DNA from: an uncultured Pelagibacteraceae bacterium
Lineage (GTDB): Bacteria; Pseudomonadota; Alphaproteobacteria; Pelagibacterales; Pelagibacteraceae
DNA length: 64,000 nt
Direction of reading: 5' to 3'
Assembly: GCA_902535255.1 (NCBI GenBank)
Contig: CACASQ010000001.1
Coordinates: forward strand, 310,001-374,000
Under the pieces are notes generated by a model. The model made no database searches and was not told the DNA's origin. It was given only the letters and a program-made list of their open reading frames with translations. This document shows, one piece after another, positions 52,487 through 61,418 of this stretch. Every line of letters begins with the position of its first letter. Position 1 is the first letter of the stretch. Both the position numbers and the translations under genes were made by a program.

Positions 52487-52594
52487 AATTTCAATCATAA
52501 GGCTAAAGTTTATCTTATTCAATAAAGTTTCAATTTCTTTTTTTGGTCCAAATTATGCCAAGCAAAGCACAGACTCTAACTTTAAATTTTAATC

Positions 52595-52798
52595 ATGAAA
52601 ATATTATCTACTTTAATGTTGTTGCTTATGTTGACTAATTGTGCTGGAAGCAACATGGCCAAAGTAAAATTTGGCAAAAGATGTACAGCTGCCGATGTGA
52701 ATGGTTTAAAAGAAAGCTCGTATGTTTGGGTCATTTCAAAAGAGGCACTTAAATCATTTGATAAGAGAATAAATAAATCTAATTGTTCAGATATTTAA
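52595..52798 (+). CDS. Small lipoprotein, unknown function
   Basis: The 67 residues begin with a signal sequence MKILSTLMLLLMLTNC; LTNC is a lipobox with lipidated Cys16. The remainder is polar, with two further Cys. No family recognised. A hairpin and then the metallo-beta-lactamase-fold gene follow on the same strand, so they may be cotranscribed. Confidence 0.65.
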   Translation: MKILSTLMLLLMLTNCAGSNMAKVKFGKRCTAADVNGLKESSYVWVISKEALKSFDKRINKSNCSDI

Positions 52799-52826
52799 TT
52801 TCCTTTTAAATTTAATTGTCTGTGCT

Positions 52827-52854
52827 AATAAGGGGTATGCGAATACCCCTTATT
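52827..52854 (+). other. Perfect 12-bp hairpin over a start codon
   Basis: AATAAGGGGTAT pairs exactly with ATACCCCTTATT around a GCGA (GNRA) loop. The stem takes in the purine tract and the first two bases of the ATG at 52837. It carries no T tract. It may end the upstream lipoprotein message or block translation of the next gene. Confidence 0.75.
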
Positions 52855-53919
52855 CTGTGTATATTATTTTCATTCAGTAATAGTTTGAATGCTATGGAAA
52901 AAAAACCTTATCATCATGTTTATAAAGACGGGAAATTATATGCTTTTAGAAACCTTGAGGGAGGTCCAAAAAGAGATCCTAATTTTAAATGGGATTGGAA
53001 AGTTTTTAGGGAGGAAAAAAAGAAACTTAAGATTGATTATCCACCTGAACATGTAATTGATAAACAGATAGTTTTAAAAAATCTTGAAAAACATAAATCT
53101 GATTCATATGTGATGTGGCTTGATCATGCTAGCTTTATAATCAAACTTGGAGACACTACAATTATTACTGATCCAGTTTTTGAAAAGAATTATGGACCTA
53201 TGGTATTTGGTCCTAAGAAATATATAGAGTCCCCTTTAACTCTTAGAGAACTTCCTAAAATAGATTTATTTTTGCTGACACACAATCATTATGATCACAT
53301 GAGTATTCGTACGATAAAAAACTTTCCCTATAAAAATGCTAAAGTTCTTGTACCTCTTAAGCTCGGTAAATATTTCACAAAAAATGGATATAAAAAAGAA
53401 ACAGTTAAAGAAATGGATTGGTTTAATAAAGTCAAAATTAATGATGAAATAACGGTTACAATGCTTCCAAGTCAACATTGGTCCAAACGGTGGATATGGG
53501 GAGATGGAAATACAAATAGATCACTTTGGGGAAGCTTTTTAATTGAATACAAAGATAAAAAAATCTTTTTTGCTTGTGATACTGGACCAGCACCATTTTA
53601 CAAAGAGTTAGGAAAAAAATTTGGTCCTATCGATTTGGGTTTTGGGAATTTAGGCGCCTACAATTTCTATCCAATTGTTCCGGTCAAGGATAAATCTACA
53701 GCTCACGCGAATCCTGAAGAGCTTTTATCTTTAATGAAAGATTTAAAAGTAAAAAAAATTATAGGAATGCATTGGGGTACAGCAATATTAAGTCTGGAGC
53801 CAATCTGGGAGCCTCCCGTAAGGTTTAAAGAAAATGCTGAAAAGTTTGGCTACAAAAAAGAGGAAGCAATTATATTTAAAATTGGTGAGATTAAAAAATT
53901 TAAAGATCTCATCAACTAG
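52837..53919 (+). CDS. Metallo-beta-lactamase-fold hydrolase (NAPE-PLD/RomA-like), secreted
   Basis: The protein has a signal peptide (MRIPLILCILFSFSNSLNA) and the beta-lactamase superfamily metal site LLTHNHYDHMS near 149-159, then CDTG and HWGTA metal-binding regions. WLDHASFIIKLGDTTIITDPVF matches NAPE-PLD-type proteins. Family knowledge: hydrolysis of phosphodiester lipids or related esters. Likely periplasmic or outer-membrane associated. ATG at 52837 is chosen for its signal peptide; TTG at 52816 is in frame. Its start lies in a strong hairpin. Confidence 0.85.
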   Translation: MRIPLILCILFSFSNSLNAMEKKPYHHVYKDGKLYAFRNLEGGPKRDPNFKWDWKVFREEKKKLKIDYPPEHVIDKQIVLKNLEKHKSDSYVMWLDHASFIIKLGDTTIITDPVFEKNYGPMVFGPKKYIESPLTLRELPKIDLFLLTHNHYDHMSIRTIKNFPYKNAKVLVPLKLGKYFTKNGYKKETVKEMDWFNKVKINDEITVTMLPSQHWSKRWIWGDGNTNRSLWGSFLIEYKDKKIFFACDTGPAPFYKELGKKFGPIDLGFGNLGAYNFYPIVPVKDKSTAHANPEELLSLMKDLKVKKIIGMHWGTAILSLEPIWEPPVRFKENAEKFGYKKEEAIIFKIGEIKKFKDLIN

Positions 53920-55123
53920 CTTTTCTTTTATTTCTTTCTCTCTCTAGTAAAGCAGTAAGTGAGTCTACCATAAAATCAGAAGCATCAAAAATCTGATCTC
54001 TCTTAAATTCTTTTGAAATATTTTTTTCTGGATCTGTTTTATCCTCGATCACTATCCCTTCAGTAGGAGTATCATCTTTTAAATAAATACAAATGAGCCA
54101 CTCATCTTCAGGCGTATCATCCCATTTAATATATATAGCTGACTCCTCTATCCTTTTATCTATACACCTCATTATAGGAAGGTGTTTGCTTAAATATCTT
54201 TTTGAAATCATAAAACAAAGTGAATGAGAAGCTCTATAGAAAGACTCAAGTGCATACTCTACCTTCTCTCGCTCCTCGTTATAAACTCTCTCCTTCTCTA
54301 ATAATATTTCTTTAGTATCACTATCTTTTATTTCAACACCAAATTGAGTTAGTCGTTCTCTAATTGCCTCCTCAACTTTTTGTTGTCTTAACGCTTTATA
54401 TTTTTCTTTAATCTTATCTATTCGTAATTTGACTTCTTCGTAGGATTCTCTTTGCTGACTTAACACATATTTTGAGAGAGCTTGAACTTCTTTTTCCTCT
54501 CTTCGCACAAAACTCTCGATTTTCTTTTCAAGTTTTATTTGTTCTAAAAACTTCCTCTGTTTTTCTGCCCGCTCCCTTCTAAGTTCAGCCTGATCCTCAC
54601 GTAAAAATCTTTTTAGATCGATTGATAATTGTCGACTTAACTCTTTTTCCTCTTTTAACTCAAGAGCTTTAGCCTTTAATGCCAATTCTTCTTGTTGTAT
54701 GAAACGTTTCTTTGCTTCTATTTTTTCTCTTTCCATTTCTTTTATTTTTTCTCTTTTTTGTTTTTCTCTTTCCTCTTGAATAACTTTTTTAATATTTAAA
54801 ACTCTATTTGAAATACCTTGAAAAAAATTCTGAAGAGATTTGTCTAAATTAAAATTAAATCTAAGCATTGATTTAATTTTATCACTTAAACTTAAAATAC
54901 TTGAAACCACCGCTCTTGTTTTTTGAGTTTTTTTTCGTTTTGATTCTGATGAAATAATTTTTTTTTTTCGAATCTTAATTTTTTTTCTTCTTTTTTTTAC
55001 TATTCTTTTTATTTTTGATTTTTTTTTTGAGATATATTTTCTTTTTTTGACAGATTTTCTAGGTTTAAATCTTCTTGATTTAGTTGACTTGATTTTCCTG
55101 AGTTTTTTTTTCTTCCTTTTCAT
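53912..55123 (-). CDS. Very basic coiled-coil protein, unknown function
   Basis: The 403 residues comprise a Lys/Arg-rich first 70 residues (for example MKRKKKKLRKIKSTKSRRF), a long charged helical region (about 115-290) rich in Glu, Lys, Arg and Gln with heptad-like pattern, and a compact C-terminal part (about 295-400) with YRASHSLCFMISKRY and DDTPEDEWLICIYLKDDTP. No signal peptide or membrane helix. No known family recognised. It converges with the hydrolase gene by 8 bases; cfa lies upstream on the same strand. A structural or nucleic-acid-binding role is possible. Confidence 0.7.
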   Translation of the reverse strand: MKRKKKKLRKIKSTKSRRFKPRKSVKKRKYISKKKSKIKRIVKKRRKKIKIRKKKIISSESKRKKTQKTRAVVSSILSLSDKIKSMLRFNFNLDKSLQNFFQGISNRVLNIKKVIQEEREKQKREKIKEMEREKIEAKKRFIQQEELALKAKALELKEEKELSRQLSIDLKRFLREDQAELRRERAEKQRKFLEQIKLEKKIESFVRREEKEVQALSKYVLSQQRESYEEVKLRIDKIKEKYKALRQQKVEEAIRERLTQFGVEIKDSDTKEILLEKERVYNEEREKVEYALESFYRASHSLCFMISKRYLSKHLPIMRCIDKRIEESAIYIKWDDTPEDEWLICIYLKDDTPTEGIVIEDKTDPEKNISKEFKRDQIFDASDFMVDSLTALLERERNKRKAS

Positions 55124-55149
55124 GCTGTTACTTAATTTAATAACAGTTT

Positions 55150-56355
55150 TTATGAATATATATAGTCTCTTGTTCTATGAGCTGATTGAAAGTTCTTGAC
55201 AATTTGTAATTGAAAAACAACAAGATCACGATATCTAAAGGCAGCAGCGCAGCTAGCTAAATAAAATTCCCACATTTTTACAAATTTTTCATCGAACAAA
55301 TCTTTGACAAGATTTTTTTTATTTAAGAACCTTTCTAACCAACTTTCTAACGTTTTATCATAATGTCTTATTAGTGTTTCAGAATCTGCTACAATTAATC
55401 CTGTCTTTTCTAAAGGTGTAATTATTTGGCTTAAAGAGGGACAAATTCCCCCTGGAAAAATATATTTATTTATAAATTTATTAGGAGGCGATGGTTTGTC
55501 TACTACTCCAATTGTGTGCAATAAAAAAAGACCATCATCTTTTAGTAATCGATTCATTTTTTTAAAAAAAGTCGGGTAAAATTTTTTTCCTACATGTTCA
55601 AACATACCAACTGAGTAAATCCTATCGTAAGTACCTTTTACTTCTCTATAATCGATTAGTTCGAATTTTACTTGATTGTCTAACCCAAGCTTCTTTGCCT
55701 TGTCTTTACAATATATAACTTGATTTTTGCTTAAAGAAATACCAGTTACTTCACAGTTTTTTTGTTTGGCTATTTCAAGTGCCATTCCACCCCAACCACA
55801 ACCTACTTCAAGAACTTTTGAGCCTTCTTTAATATCAAGTTTTTTTACAATATGTTCTATTTTATTTTGTTGAGCATCTTCGAGAGTTTTAGTGTTGTCT
55901 TTCCAGTAAGCGCACGAATACAATCTATGTTTAGTATCTAAGAAAATATCATAAAGTTGTTCACCTTTTTTTCCGCCAACATCGTAATGATGCTCTATAT
56001 TTTTTCGGGACTTACCAGGTAAATTAAAATTTGTTAGATATCTCCAAGCTTGATAAATTTTCTTTGTAATTAAGCTTGCGGTTGAAACTTCATTTCTACC
56101 AAGATTTTTTATTAATTCCATTAAAAAATCTTTTAAAGATGCATTTTCAATAATGATCTCATTTCTCATATAGGCTTCGGGAAATTCAAGTTCAGGATCA
56201 ATTAATAATTTCCATTGTAAATTATCTTTTAAAAGTTTTAATGTAATTGGCTTATCTTTCCTTGGACTCCCGCAAATATATTTTTGTCCATTGGCATCAA
56301 TTAATATAATGCCTCCTTCTTTGTAAATTCTTGAAAATATTCTTGCTAGAATCAT
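55150..56355 (-). CDS. cfa: Cyclopropane-fatty-acyl-phospholipid synthase family protein
   Basis: The 401-residue methyltransferase has an N-terminal lipid-binding region and the SAM motif VLEVGCGWGGMALE near 182-195, then SVGMFEHVGKKFYPTFFKK near 249-267, and the C-terminal EFYLASCAAAFRYRDLVVFQ. Family knowledge: adds a methylene from SAM to unsaturated acyl chains; some homologues modify other lipids. Its start lies 2 bases from the DapA-like gene end. Confidence 0.92.
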   Translation of the reverse strand: MILARIFSRIYKEGGIILIDANGQKYICGSPRKDKPITLKLLKDNLQWKLLIDPELEFPEAYMRNEIIIENASLKDFLMELIKNLGRNEVSTASLITKKIYQAWRYLTNFNLPGKSRKNIEHHYDVGGKKGEQLYDIFLDTKHRLYSCAYWKDNTKTLEDAQQNKIEHIVKKLDIKEGSKVLEVGCGWGGMALEIAKQKNCEVTGISLSKNQVIYCKDKAKKLGLDNQVKFELIDYREVKGTYDRIYSVGMFEHVGKKFYPTFFKKMNRLLKDDGLFLLHTIGVVDKPSPPNKFINKYIFPGGICPSLSQIITPLEKTGLIVADSETLIRHYDKTLESWLERFLNKKNLVKDLFDEKFVKMWEFYLASCAAAFRYRDLVVFQLQIVKNFQSAHRTRDYIYS

Positions 56356-56357
56356 GC

Positions 56358-57242
56358 TTATGCTGCTTTATTTTTTTCTAAAGTAAATTTTAAACCATTT
56401 AATTTTTTTATAAGTTCTTTTTGCTTATTTTCACTAAGTAAAGTCAATGGAGGGAGTATATTCTTATAATTTTGGTCTTTTAACGAATGAAAACTATGCA
56501 ATGCTGATATCAAATTATATTGATCAAAAGTTTCTCTTACTGCAATTAATTGATCATTTTTAGTTTGAATTTTCTTATCTTCAAAATCATCAAATACTTG
56601 CCTGGCGAGTGAATGTGTAACATTTGTTACAGCTGAGATGCATCCGGAACATCCAAGTTCTAAGCCTTTTAATAATTTTGCTTCTGAACCAGGAAACATC
56701 AAAAAGTTTTTTAATTTTAATGTCTCAAATAAGTTATAGCTTGAGTCTTTGCAGCCTATTATATTTTCTGGAAATAATTTAACTAACCTTGTGACTACTT
56801 CAGAAGAAAACTTATAGCCGCTTAGTTTTTCAAAATTATAAAGAATGATTTTTATTTTTGGTGCTGATTTTATAATACCTGAGTAAAAGTCTAACACGCC
56901 TTCATCGGTGTTTCCTTTATAATAAGCTGGTGGCATTATTAAAAAATCTCTAAAGTCGTATTCCATTGCATATTTTATTAAATCTATATTTTCATTCAGA
57001 GAATTGCATCCAGTTCCTAAAAAAAATTTTTTTCTCATTTTATGACTTGAGATTTTTGCAATAAGTTCTTTTTTTTCTGTAACAGAAATTAATTGACTTT
57101 GCCCAGTTGAACCAAAAAAAAATACGCCGTGTAAGCCATTTTTGATCGCATCAACTGCATGATTAATTGTTAAATCGATATTTAAAGTTTTTTCCTTGTT
57201 AAGGATACTCAAACTTGCAGCGTAAACCCCTTTTTTTATCAT
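56358..57242 (-). CDS. Dihydrodipicolinate synthase/N-acetylneuraminate lyase family protein
   Basis: The 294-residue class I aldolase-fold protein has GVFFFGSTGQSQLIS near 40-54 (family GTTGE), catalytic Tyr in IILYNFEKLSGY near 133-144, and Schiff-base Lys in GCKDSSYN near 162-169. Family knowledge: members condense or cleave pyruvate adducts. GSTGQ differs from the DapA GTTGE, so a non-DapA specificity is likely. It overlaps no gene; the GT9 gene diverges 44 bases away. Confidence 0.85.
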   Translation of the reverse strand: MIKKGVYAASLSILNKEKTLNIDLTINHAVDAIKNGLHGVFFFGSTGQSQLISVTEKKELIAKISSHKMRKKFFLGTGCNSLNENIDLIKYAMEYDFRDFLIMPPAYYKGNTDEGVLDFYSGIIKSAPKIKIILYNFEKLSGYKFSSEVVTRLVKLFPENIIGCKDSSYNLFETLKLKNFLMFPGSEAKLLKGLELGCSGCISAVTNVTHSLARQVFDDFEDKKIQTKNDQLIAVRETFDQYNLISALHSFHSLKDQNYKNILPPLTLLSENKQKELIKKLNGLKFTLEKNKAA

Positions 57243-57286
57243 AATCTTACCTAAATTATTTTATCTAAGTTATATTAAAATTTAGA

Positions 57287-58246
57287 ATGAAAGTTTTAGT
57301 AATACAACCAAAAATTGGCATGGGAGATATGGTAATTTACCTTCCATATATTCATGCAATATCTAAAAAGTACAATTCACCAGTCTCTCTTTTGGTAAAA
57401 GAGAATTCAAGAGCAAGGGATCTTTTAATTGATGATGATCAAATTAATGAGATTATTACTTTGGAAAGAACAAACACAAACACTGGGTACCACGACGGTT
57501 TATCTGGCTTTTTTGATCTTGCAAAAAAATTAAAAGAAAAAAAATTCGATAAAGTATTCATCTTCAGTAGTTCATTTAGATATTTTTTAATTTCAAAACT
57601 AGCTGGGATCAAAAAAATATCTCAATACCCATTATTTAGAAAAAAAGATAATATTGTGACATCTGCGAAAATCTTTACTGAACATGAGTTGGGTTTAATT
57701 ATTTCTACAAAGCCAATTTTACAACTTAATAAAGAAAAAATTGAAAAATCTAGGAGTAAATTTACTAAAGAATTTAAACATATTTGTTTAGGTATTTCCG
57801 CTAGCGGACCTACAAAAAGATGGTCTATAAAAAACTATATTAAACTATGTGAAAAGATAAATGACATAGTGCCATCTAAATTTTATATCGCTGCTGGTAA
57901 AAACGACAAAGAACTGGTTAGTGAAATTTTCAATTCAAATATAAAAGATAATTGCACTTCATTTAAAGACTTAAAAATTAGAGAAACACTGCCAATTATT
58001 AAAAATTGTGACTTATATATTGGTAACGACACTGGATGGTTACATATCTCATCTGCATTAAATATAAAATGTCTGGCTCTATTTATGGATAGTCCAGTTC
58101 AAGCTTATGGTAAATATTCTAAAAATATTGAAATAATTGTTCCTGAGGGTGAGACAGAAGAAACAACAACTCATGACACTTTAGGTGCTGAAAAGATTTC
58201 TTTTGATAAAGTATTTGATAAATCGATTAATCTATTAATTAACTAA
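57287..58246 (+). CDS. Glycosyltransferase family 9 (heptosyltransferase-like)
   Basis: The 319-residue GT-B-fold protein starts KVLVIQPKIGMGDMVIYLPYIHAI (in part), the family's phosphate-handling N-terminus, and has CDLYIGNDTGWLHISSALN near 244-262, matching the GT9 GnDSGpmHlAaA motif. Family knowledge: transfers ADP-heptose or another sugar to lipid A-core. The donor is uncertain in SAR11, whose LPS is simplified. It converges with the DnaJ-domain gene by 8 bases. Confidence 0.85.
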   Translation: MKVLVIQPKIGMGDMVIYLPYIHAISKKYNSPVSLLVKENSRARDLLIDDDQINEIITLERTNTNTGYHDGLSGFFDLAKKLKEKKFDKVFIFSSSFRYFLISKLAGIKKISQYPLFRKKDNIVTSAKIFTEHELGLIISTKPILQLNKEKIEKSRSKFTKEFKHICLGISASGPTKRWSIKNYIKLCEKINDIVPSKFYIAAGKNDKELVSEIFNSNIKDNCTSFKDLKIRETLPIIKNCDLYIGNDTGWLHISSALNIKCLALFMDSPVQAYGKYSKNIEIIVPEGETEETTTHDTLGAEKISFDKVFDKSINLLIN

Positions 58247-58751
58247 AATCACTTTTAATAATTTTATCTCTTGCCTCGTTTACTAGTTGGCTTAGCCTTT
58301 CAGTTTTAACATCTCTATTCATATCAGGATGGATTTTTTTTTGAAGCTGATTAGCTGCCTTCAATACTTCTTCTTTGCTTGCTCCTTTTTTAAGACCCAG
58401 TAATTTATAAGCCTCTTCTGATGTCAGACTTGATGAACCAGGGGATTGTCCAAATTGCCCTTGTGAAAATCTCCCAGCATTGTTTTTCATGAACTGGATC
58501 AATTTGTAAAGTTGATAGAATTGTAACAAAGTAAATCCTTTTATCTTAAGCCCAGAAAGTAAGATCAGCCACATTGGTAGACTAAAAATGAATTTACCGC
58601 CAATCGTAAATAGAACAGCTAAGATTAAAGATATATAAATTGCAATTTTTTTTATAGTAGTAGCTATTTTCTTTGAACTAGTTCTCGCAAACCAATTCAA
58701 AAATAAATAAACGATGACAAATATGATAATTCCTAATAAAAACAAATTCAT
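58239..58751 (-). CDS. Membrane-anchored J-domain protein (Pam18/DjlA-like)
   Basis: The 170-residue protein has two or three N-terminal hydrophobic segments (about 3-20, 36-55, 60-75), then a Gln/Ser-rich linker and a C-terminal J domain SEEAYKLLGLKKGASKEEVL ... KKIHPDMNRDV with the HPD motif near 145-147. Family knowledge: stimulates an Hsp70 at the membrane. The layout resembles the mitochondrial Tim14/Pam18 group. It is divergent from the oligopeptidase gene by 13 bases. Confidence 0.85.
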   Translation of the reverse strand: MNLFLLGIIIFVIVYLFLNWFARTSSKKIATTIKKIAIYISLILAVLFTIGGKFIFSLPMWLILLSGLKIKGFTLLQFYQLYKLIQFMKNNAGRFSQGQFGQSPGSSSLTSEEAYKLLGLKKGASKEEVLKAANQLQKKIHPDMNRDVKTERLSQLVNEARDKIIKSDFS

Positions 58752-58764
58752 ATAATTTCCTAGT

Positions 58765-60849
58765 ATGAATATACCAAAACTTAAAAAAATAAAGAGTACG
58801 AAAAATTATCACGGGATTCCACTAGAAGATGATTATTCATGGGTTGACCAGCCAAATATCCTTGAAGTTTTGAGGGACCCAAAAAAATTGAACACTGAAG
58901 TCAAAGATTACATAGAAGCTAACAACAAAATAACTAAAGATTACTTCACAGACGTTAAAGATTTACAGAAAAAATTATTTAGCGAAATCAAAGGAAAAAT
59001 CAAATTAGATGATACTGGATTAAAATATAAAGATGTAAGATATTATTATTGGTCAAAAACAGAGGCCAAAGGTAATTACGGAAAAAGAATGAGACAACTC
59101 ATTGATTGTTCTAAACCCGAGGAAGTTTTTTTCGATGGAGATTTGGAGAAGAAGAAATCTGGTTCAGAATATTTTGGGGTTGGAACTGTAAGCACTTCAT
59201 ATTGTGATAATTTTATTGCTTATTCACTAGATTTGAAAGGATCAGAATATTACACAATTTATTTAAGAGATCTCAGAACCGGAAAAAATGAAAAAGATAT
59301 AATTGAAAATACTAGTGGCAATGTAACTTGGGCCTTGGATAATAAAAGTTTCTATTATTCGAAACTAGATAAATATCATAGACCAAGGCAGATTTTCAAA
59401 CATGTCCTTGGAACATCGACCGATCAAGATCAACTAATATTTGAGGAAAAAGATGAAACTTTTACTTGTGGTATTAGTATTACTTCTGATGAAAAATATT
59501 TCATTATTGGAACCTCTGATCACATCACGACTGAAGAATATTTTTTTCCTACTGACGCAAAAGAAATTAAACCCACTCTTTTTCAAAAAAGAAAAAATGA
59601 TATTCGTTATTCAATAGACTCTTGGCAAGGTTATTTTTATGTTCACACCAACGAAGAAGCTAGGGATTATAAGGTGCTCAGATGTAAAACTAATCAAATA
59701 GATAAATTAGAAGTTTTTATTCCCGCTAAAAAAGAAACTGTAATTGGTGGATTTGAATTTTTAGATGATTATATTCTTAGATCAGAAAAGTCTGATGCTA
59801 TACCAAGACTTTTTGTAAGAAATATTAAAACTAACAAAGAAGAAGAAATTAAAATTTCAGATGAGCCAATAGGTGTACCTGGTGTTTCTTTAATGCAAAG
59901 AGATACAAATACTACAATGATCAGAGTTGGTTGGGAGAGCATGGCGACTCCAGGAAGAGTTTATGATTATGATATTGTCACTAAAGAAAAAAAATTAGTT
60001 AAAGAAACAGAAATTCCGTCTGGCCACGATCCTAGCAAATATGTTGTGGAAAGAATTAAAGCTCAATCACATGATGGTCGTATGATTCCAATTAGTTTAG
60101 TAAGATTAAAAGACTCAAAACAAGATGGAAAGTCAAAAGTCTTGCTCTATAGCTACGGAGCTTATAAACATTCGGTTAATTGTTCATTTAGTGCATCAAG
60201 ATTTTGTCTTATAGACAGAGGAATTATTTTTGCAATAGCTCACATTAGAGGCGGAGGCGACCTTGGCGATAGCTGGCACACCGAAGGTAAAAAAAAATTA
60301 AAGAAAAATACCTTTTTAGATTATGTAGCATGTGCAAATCATTTAATAGAACAAAGATATACCTATAAGGGAGGAATTTGTTTTTACGGTGGATCAGCTG
60401 GAGGTCTTACAGGTGGAGCAGTAGCTAATTTGTCTCCAGATTTATTTTTTGGAATGCTTTTGTTAGTACCGTTTGTAGATACTATGACTACAATGTTAAA
60501 TGAAAAATTACCATTAACGCCAGGTGAATGGGAAATGTGGGGAAATCCAATTAAAAGTAAAGAGTACTTTGAATATATTCTGTCTTACTCTCCCTATAAT
60601 AATCTCGAGAAAAAAGATTATCCGTCAATGTTTATAACGACATCTTTATTTGACAATAGAGTTCTTTACTCTGAGCCAGTTAAATATATTGCAAAGTTAA
60701 GAGATTTAAAAACTGATAATAATAATCAATTGCTTAAATGTAAGATGGAAGCAGCAGGTCACGGTGGTATGTCTGGGCGCGACAATGCTATCACAGAATT
60801 AGCAGAAGAATATTCTTTTATACTAAAATCTGCAAAAATTTTAAAATAA
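58765..60849 (+). CDS. ptrB: Oligopeptidase B (S9 family serine peptidase)
   Basis: The 694-residue protein has the beta-propeller region (about 80-400) and a C-terminal alpha/beta hydrolase domain: AHIRGGGDLGDSWHTEGK, nucleophile Ser in CFYGGSAGGLTGGA near 534-547, catalytic Asp in TSLFDNRVLY and His in GHGGMSGR. Family knowledge: cytoplasmic peptidase cleaving after basic residues in short peptides. Diverges from the J-domain gene by 13 bases. hsp20 follows. Confidence 0.92.
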   Translation: MNIPKLKKIKSTKNYHGIPLEDDYSWVDQPNILEVLRDPKKLNTEVKDYIEANNKITKDYFTDVKDLQKKLFSEIKGKIKLDDTGLKYKDVRYYYWSKTEAKGNYGKRMRQLIDCSKPEEVFFDGDLEKKKSGSEYFGVGTVSTSYCDNFIAYSLDLKGSEYYTIYLRDLRTGKNEKDIIENTSGNVTWALDNKSFYYSKLDKYHRPRQIFKHVLGTSTDQDQLIFEEKDETFTCGISITSDEKYFIIGTSDHITTEEYFFPTDAKEIKPTLFQKRKNDIRYSIDSWQGYFYVHTNEEARDYKVLRCKTNQIDKLEVFIPAKKETVIGGFEFLDDYILRSEKSDAIPRLFVRNIKTNKEEEIKISDEPIGVPGVSLMQRDTNTTMIRVGWESMATPGRVYDYDIVTKEKKLVKETEIPSGHDPSKYVVERIKAQSHDGRMIPISLVRLKDSKQDGKSKVLLYSYGAYKHSVNCSFSASRFCLIDRGIIFAIAHIRGGGDLGDSWHTEGKKKLKKNTFLDYVACANHLIEQRYTYKGGICFYGGSAGGLTGGAVANLSPDLFFGMLLLVPFVDTMTTMLNEKLPLTPGEWEMWGNPIKSKEYFEYILSYSPYNNLEKKDYPSMFITTSLFDNRVLYSEPVKYIAKLRDLKTDNNNQLLKCKMEAAGHGGMSGRDNAITELAEEYSFILKSAKILK

Positions 60850-60853
60850 TAAT

Positions 60854-60881
60854 CTTGAAAAATTAAAAATAGTTCCCATAT
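60854..60881 (+). promoter_or_regulatory. Heat-shock (sigma-32-type) promoter of hsp20
   Basis: CTTGAA (60854-60859), 14 bases, TCCCATAT (60874-60881); 6/6 and 7/8 matches to the sigma-32 elements, with the same spacer as the groESL promoter. It begins 4 bases after the ptrB stop and 57 bases before the hsp20 ATG. Confidence 0.72.
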
Positions 60882-60916
60882 CTAAATTGTCGGTTGCCAG
60901 ATGGGACTGACATTAA

Positions 60917-60934
60917 CCTTGCTAACAAAGGAGG
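60917..60934 (+). promoter_or_regulatory. Possible ROSE-like RNA thermometer before hsp20
   Basis: CCTT (60917-60920) can pair with AAGG (60928-60931) of the AAAGGAGG Shine-Dalgarno site; the intervening TTGCT fits the U(U/C)GCU anti-Shine-Dalgarno heart of ROSE elements known before alphaproteobacterial hsp20 genes. The rest of the roughly 50-base leader should be folded to judge. Confidence 0.45.
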
Positions 60935-60938
60935 ATAT

Positions 60939-61382
60939 ATGACAAGTAAGGATCTATCGATCTTTAATTCACTTAGACCTTTCAGCATTGGATTCGATGA
61001 CATGTTTGATCAATTCGAGTCAATATTAGGAAATGGTAGTCTTGCTGTGCAAAGCAACTACCCGCCATACAACATTCGAAAAGCAGGCAAAGATAAGTAT
61101 GCTATTGAAGTAGCGGTTGCTGGCTTTAACAAAGATGATGTTGAAGTTGAATATGAAGACAATCTTTTAACAGTAAAAACAAAAGACGTTAAAAGAACTG
61201 AAGAAAAAGATGGTGATGAAGTTATTCATCGAGGAATATCGCAAAGATCTTTTGCAAGATCGTTTACAATTGCAGATGATGTAAAAGTGAATGGTGCCGA
61301 GCTAAAAGATGGTTTGCTAACTATTTCTTGTGAAAAAATCATACCTGAAATGAAGAAAAAAAAACTTATTGAAATTAAATAA
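60939..61382 (+). CDS. Small heat-shock protein (Hsp20/IbpA family)
   Basis: The 147-residue protein has an alpha-crystallin domain (about 45-135): YAIEVAVAGFNKDDVEVEYE, RSFARSFTIADDVKVNGAEL and GLLTISCEKIIPEMKKKKL, with the C-terminal I-x-P-type IIPE tail. Family knowledge: ATP-independent holdase for aggregated proteins. The AAAGGAGG Shine-Dalgarno site (60927-60934) fixes the ATG at 60939; the longer open frame from 60894 is rejected. Confidence 0.93.
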   Translation: MTSKDLSIFNSLRPFSIGFDDMFDQFESILGNGSLAVQSNYPPYNIRKAGKDKYAIEVAVAGFNKDDVEVEYEDNLLTVKTKDVKRTEEKDGDEVIHRGISQRSFARSFTIADDVKVNGAELKDGLLTISCEKIIPEMKKKKLIEIK

Positions 61383-61390
61383 GTTTACCT

Positions 61391-61417
61391 TACTTGCGGA
61401 GTTTAGCTCCGCGGGTA
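61391..61417. terminator. Bidirectional terminator-like hairpin
   Basis: An 11-bp stem TACTTGCGGAG/CTCCGCGGGTA (two G.T pairs) around TTTAG lies between the convergent hsp20 and lipoprotein genes. It has no long T tract on either side, so termination may be weak. Confidence 0.55.
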
Positions 61418-61418
61418 A

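Noticed and set aside
60894-60938. N-terminal extension of hsp20
   Set aside because: It lies upstream of a strong AAAGGAGG ribosome site that fits the ATG at 60939.
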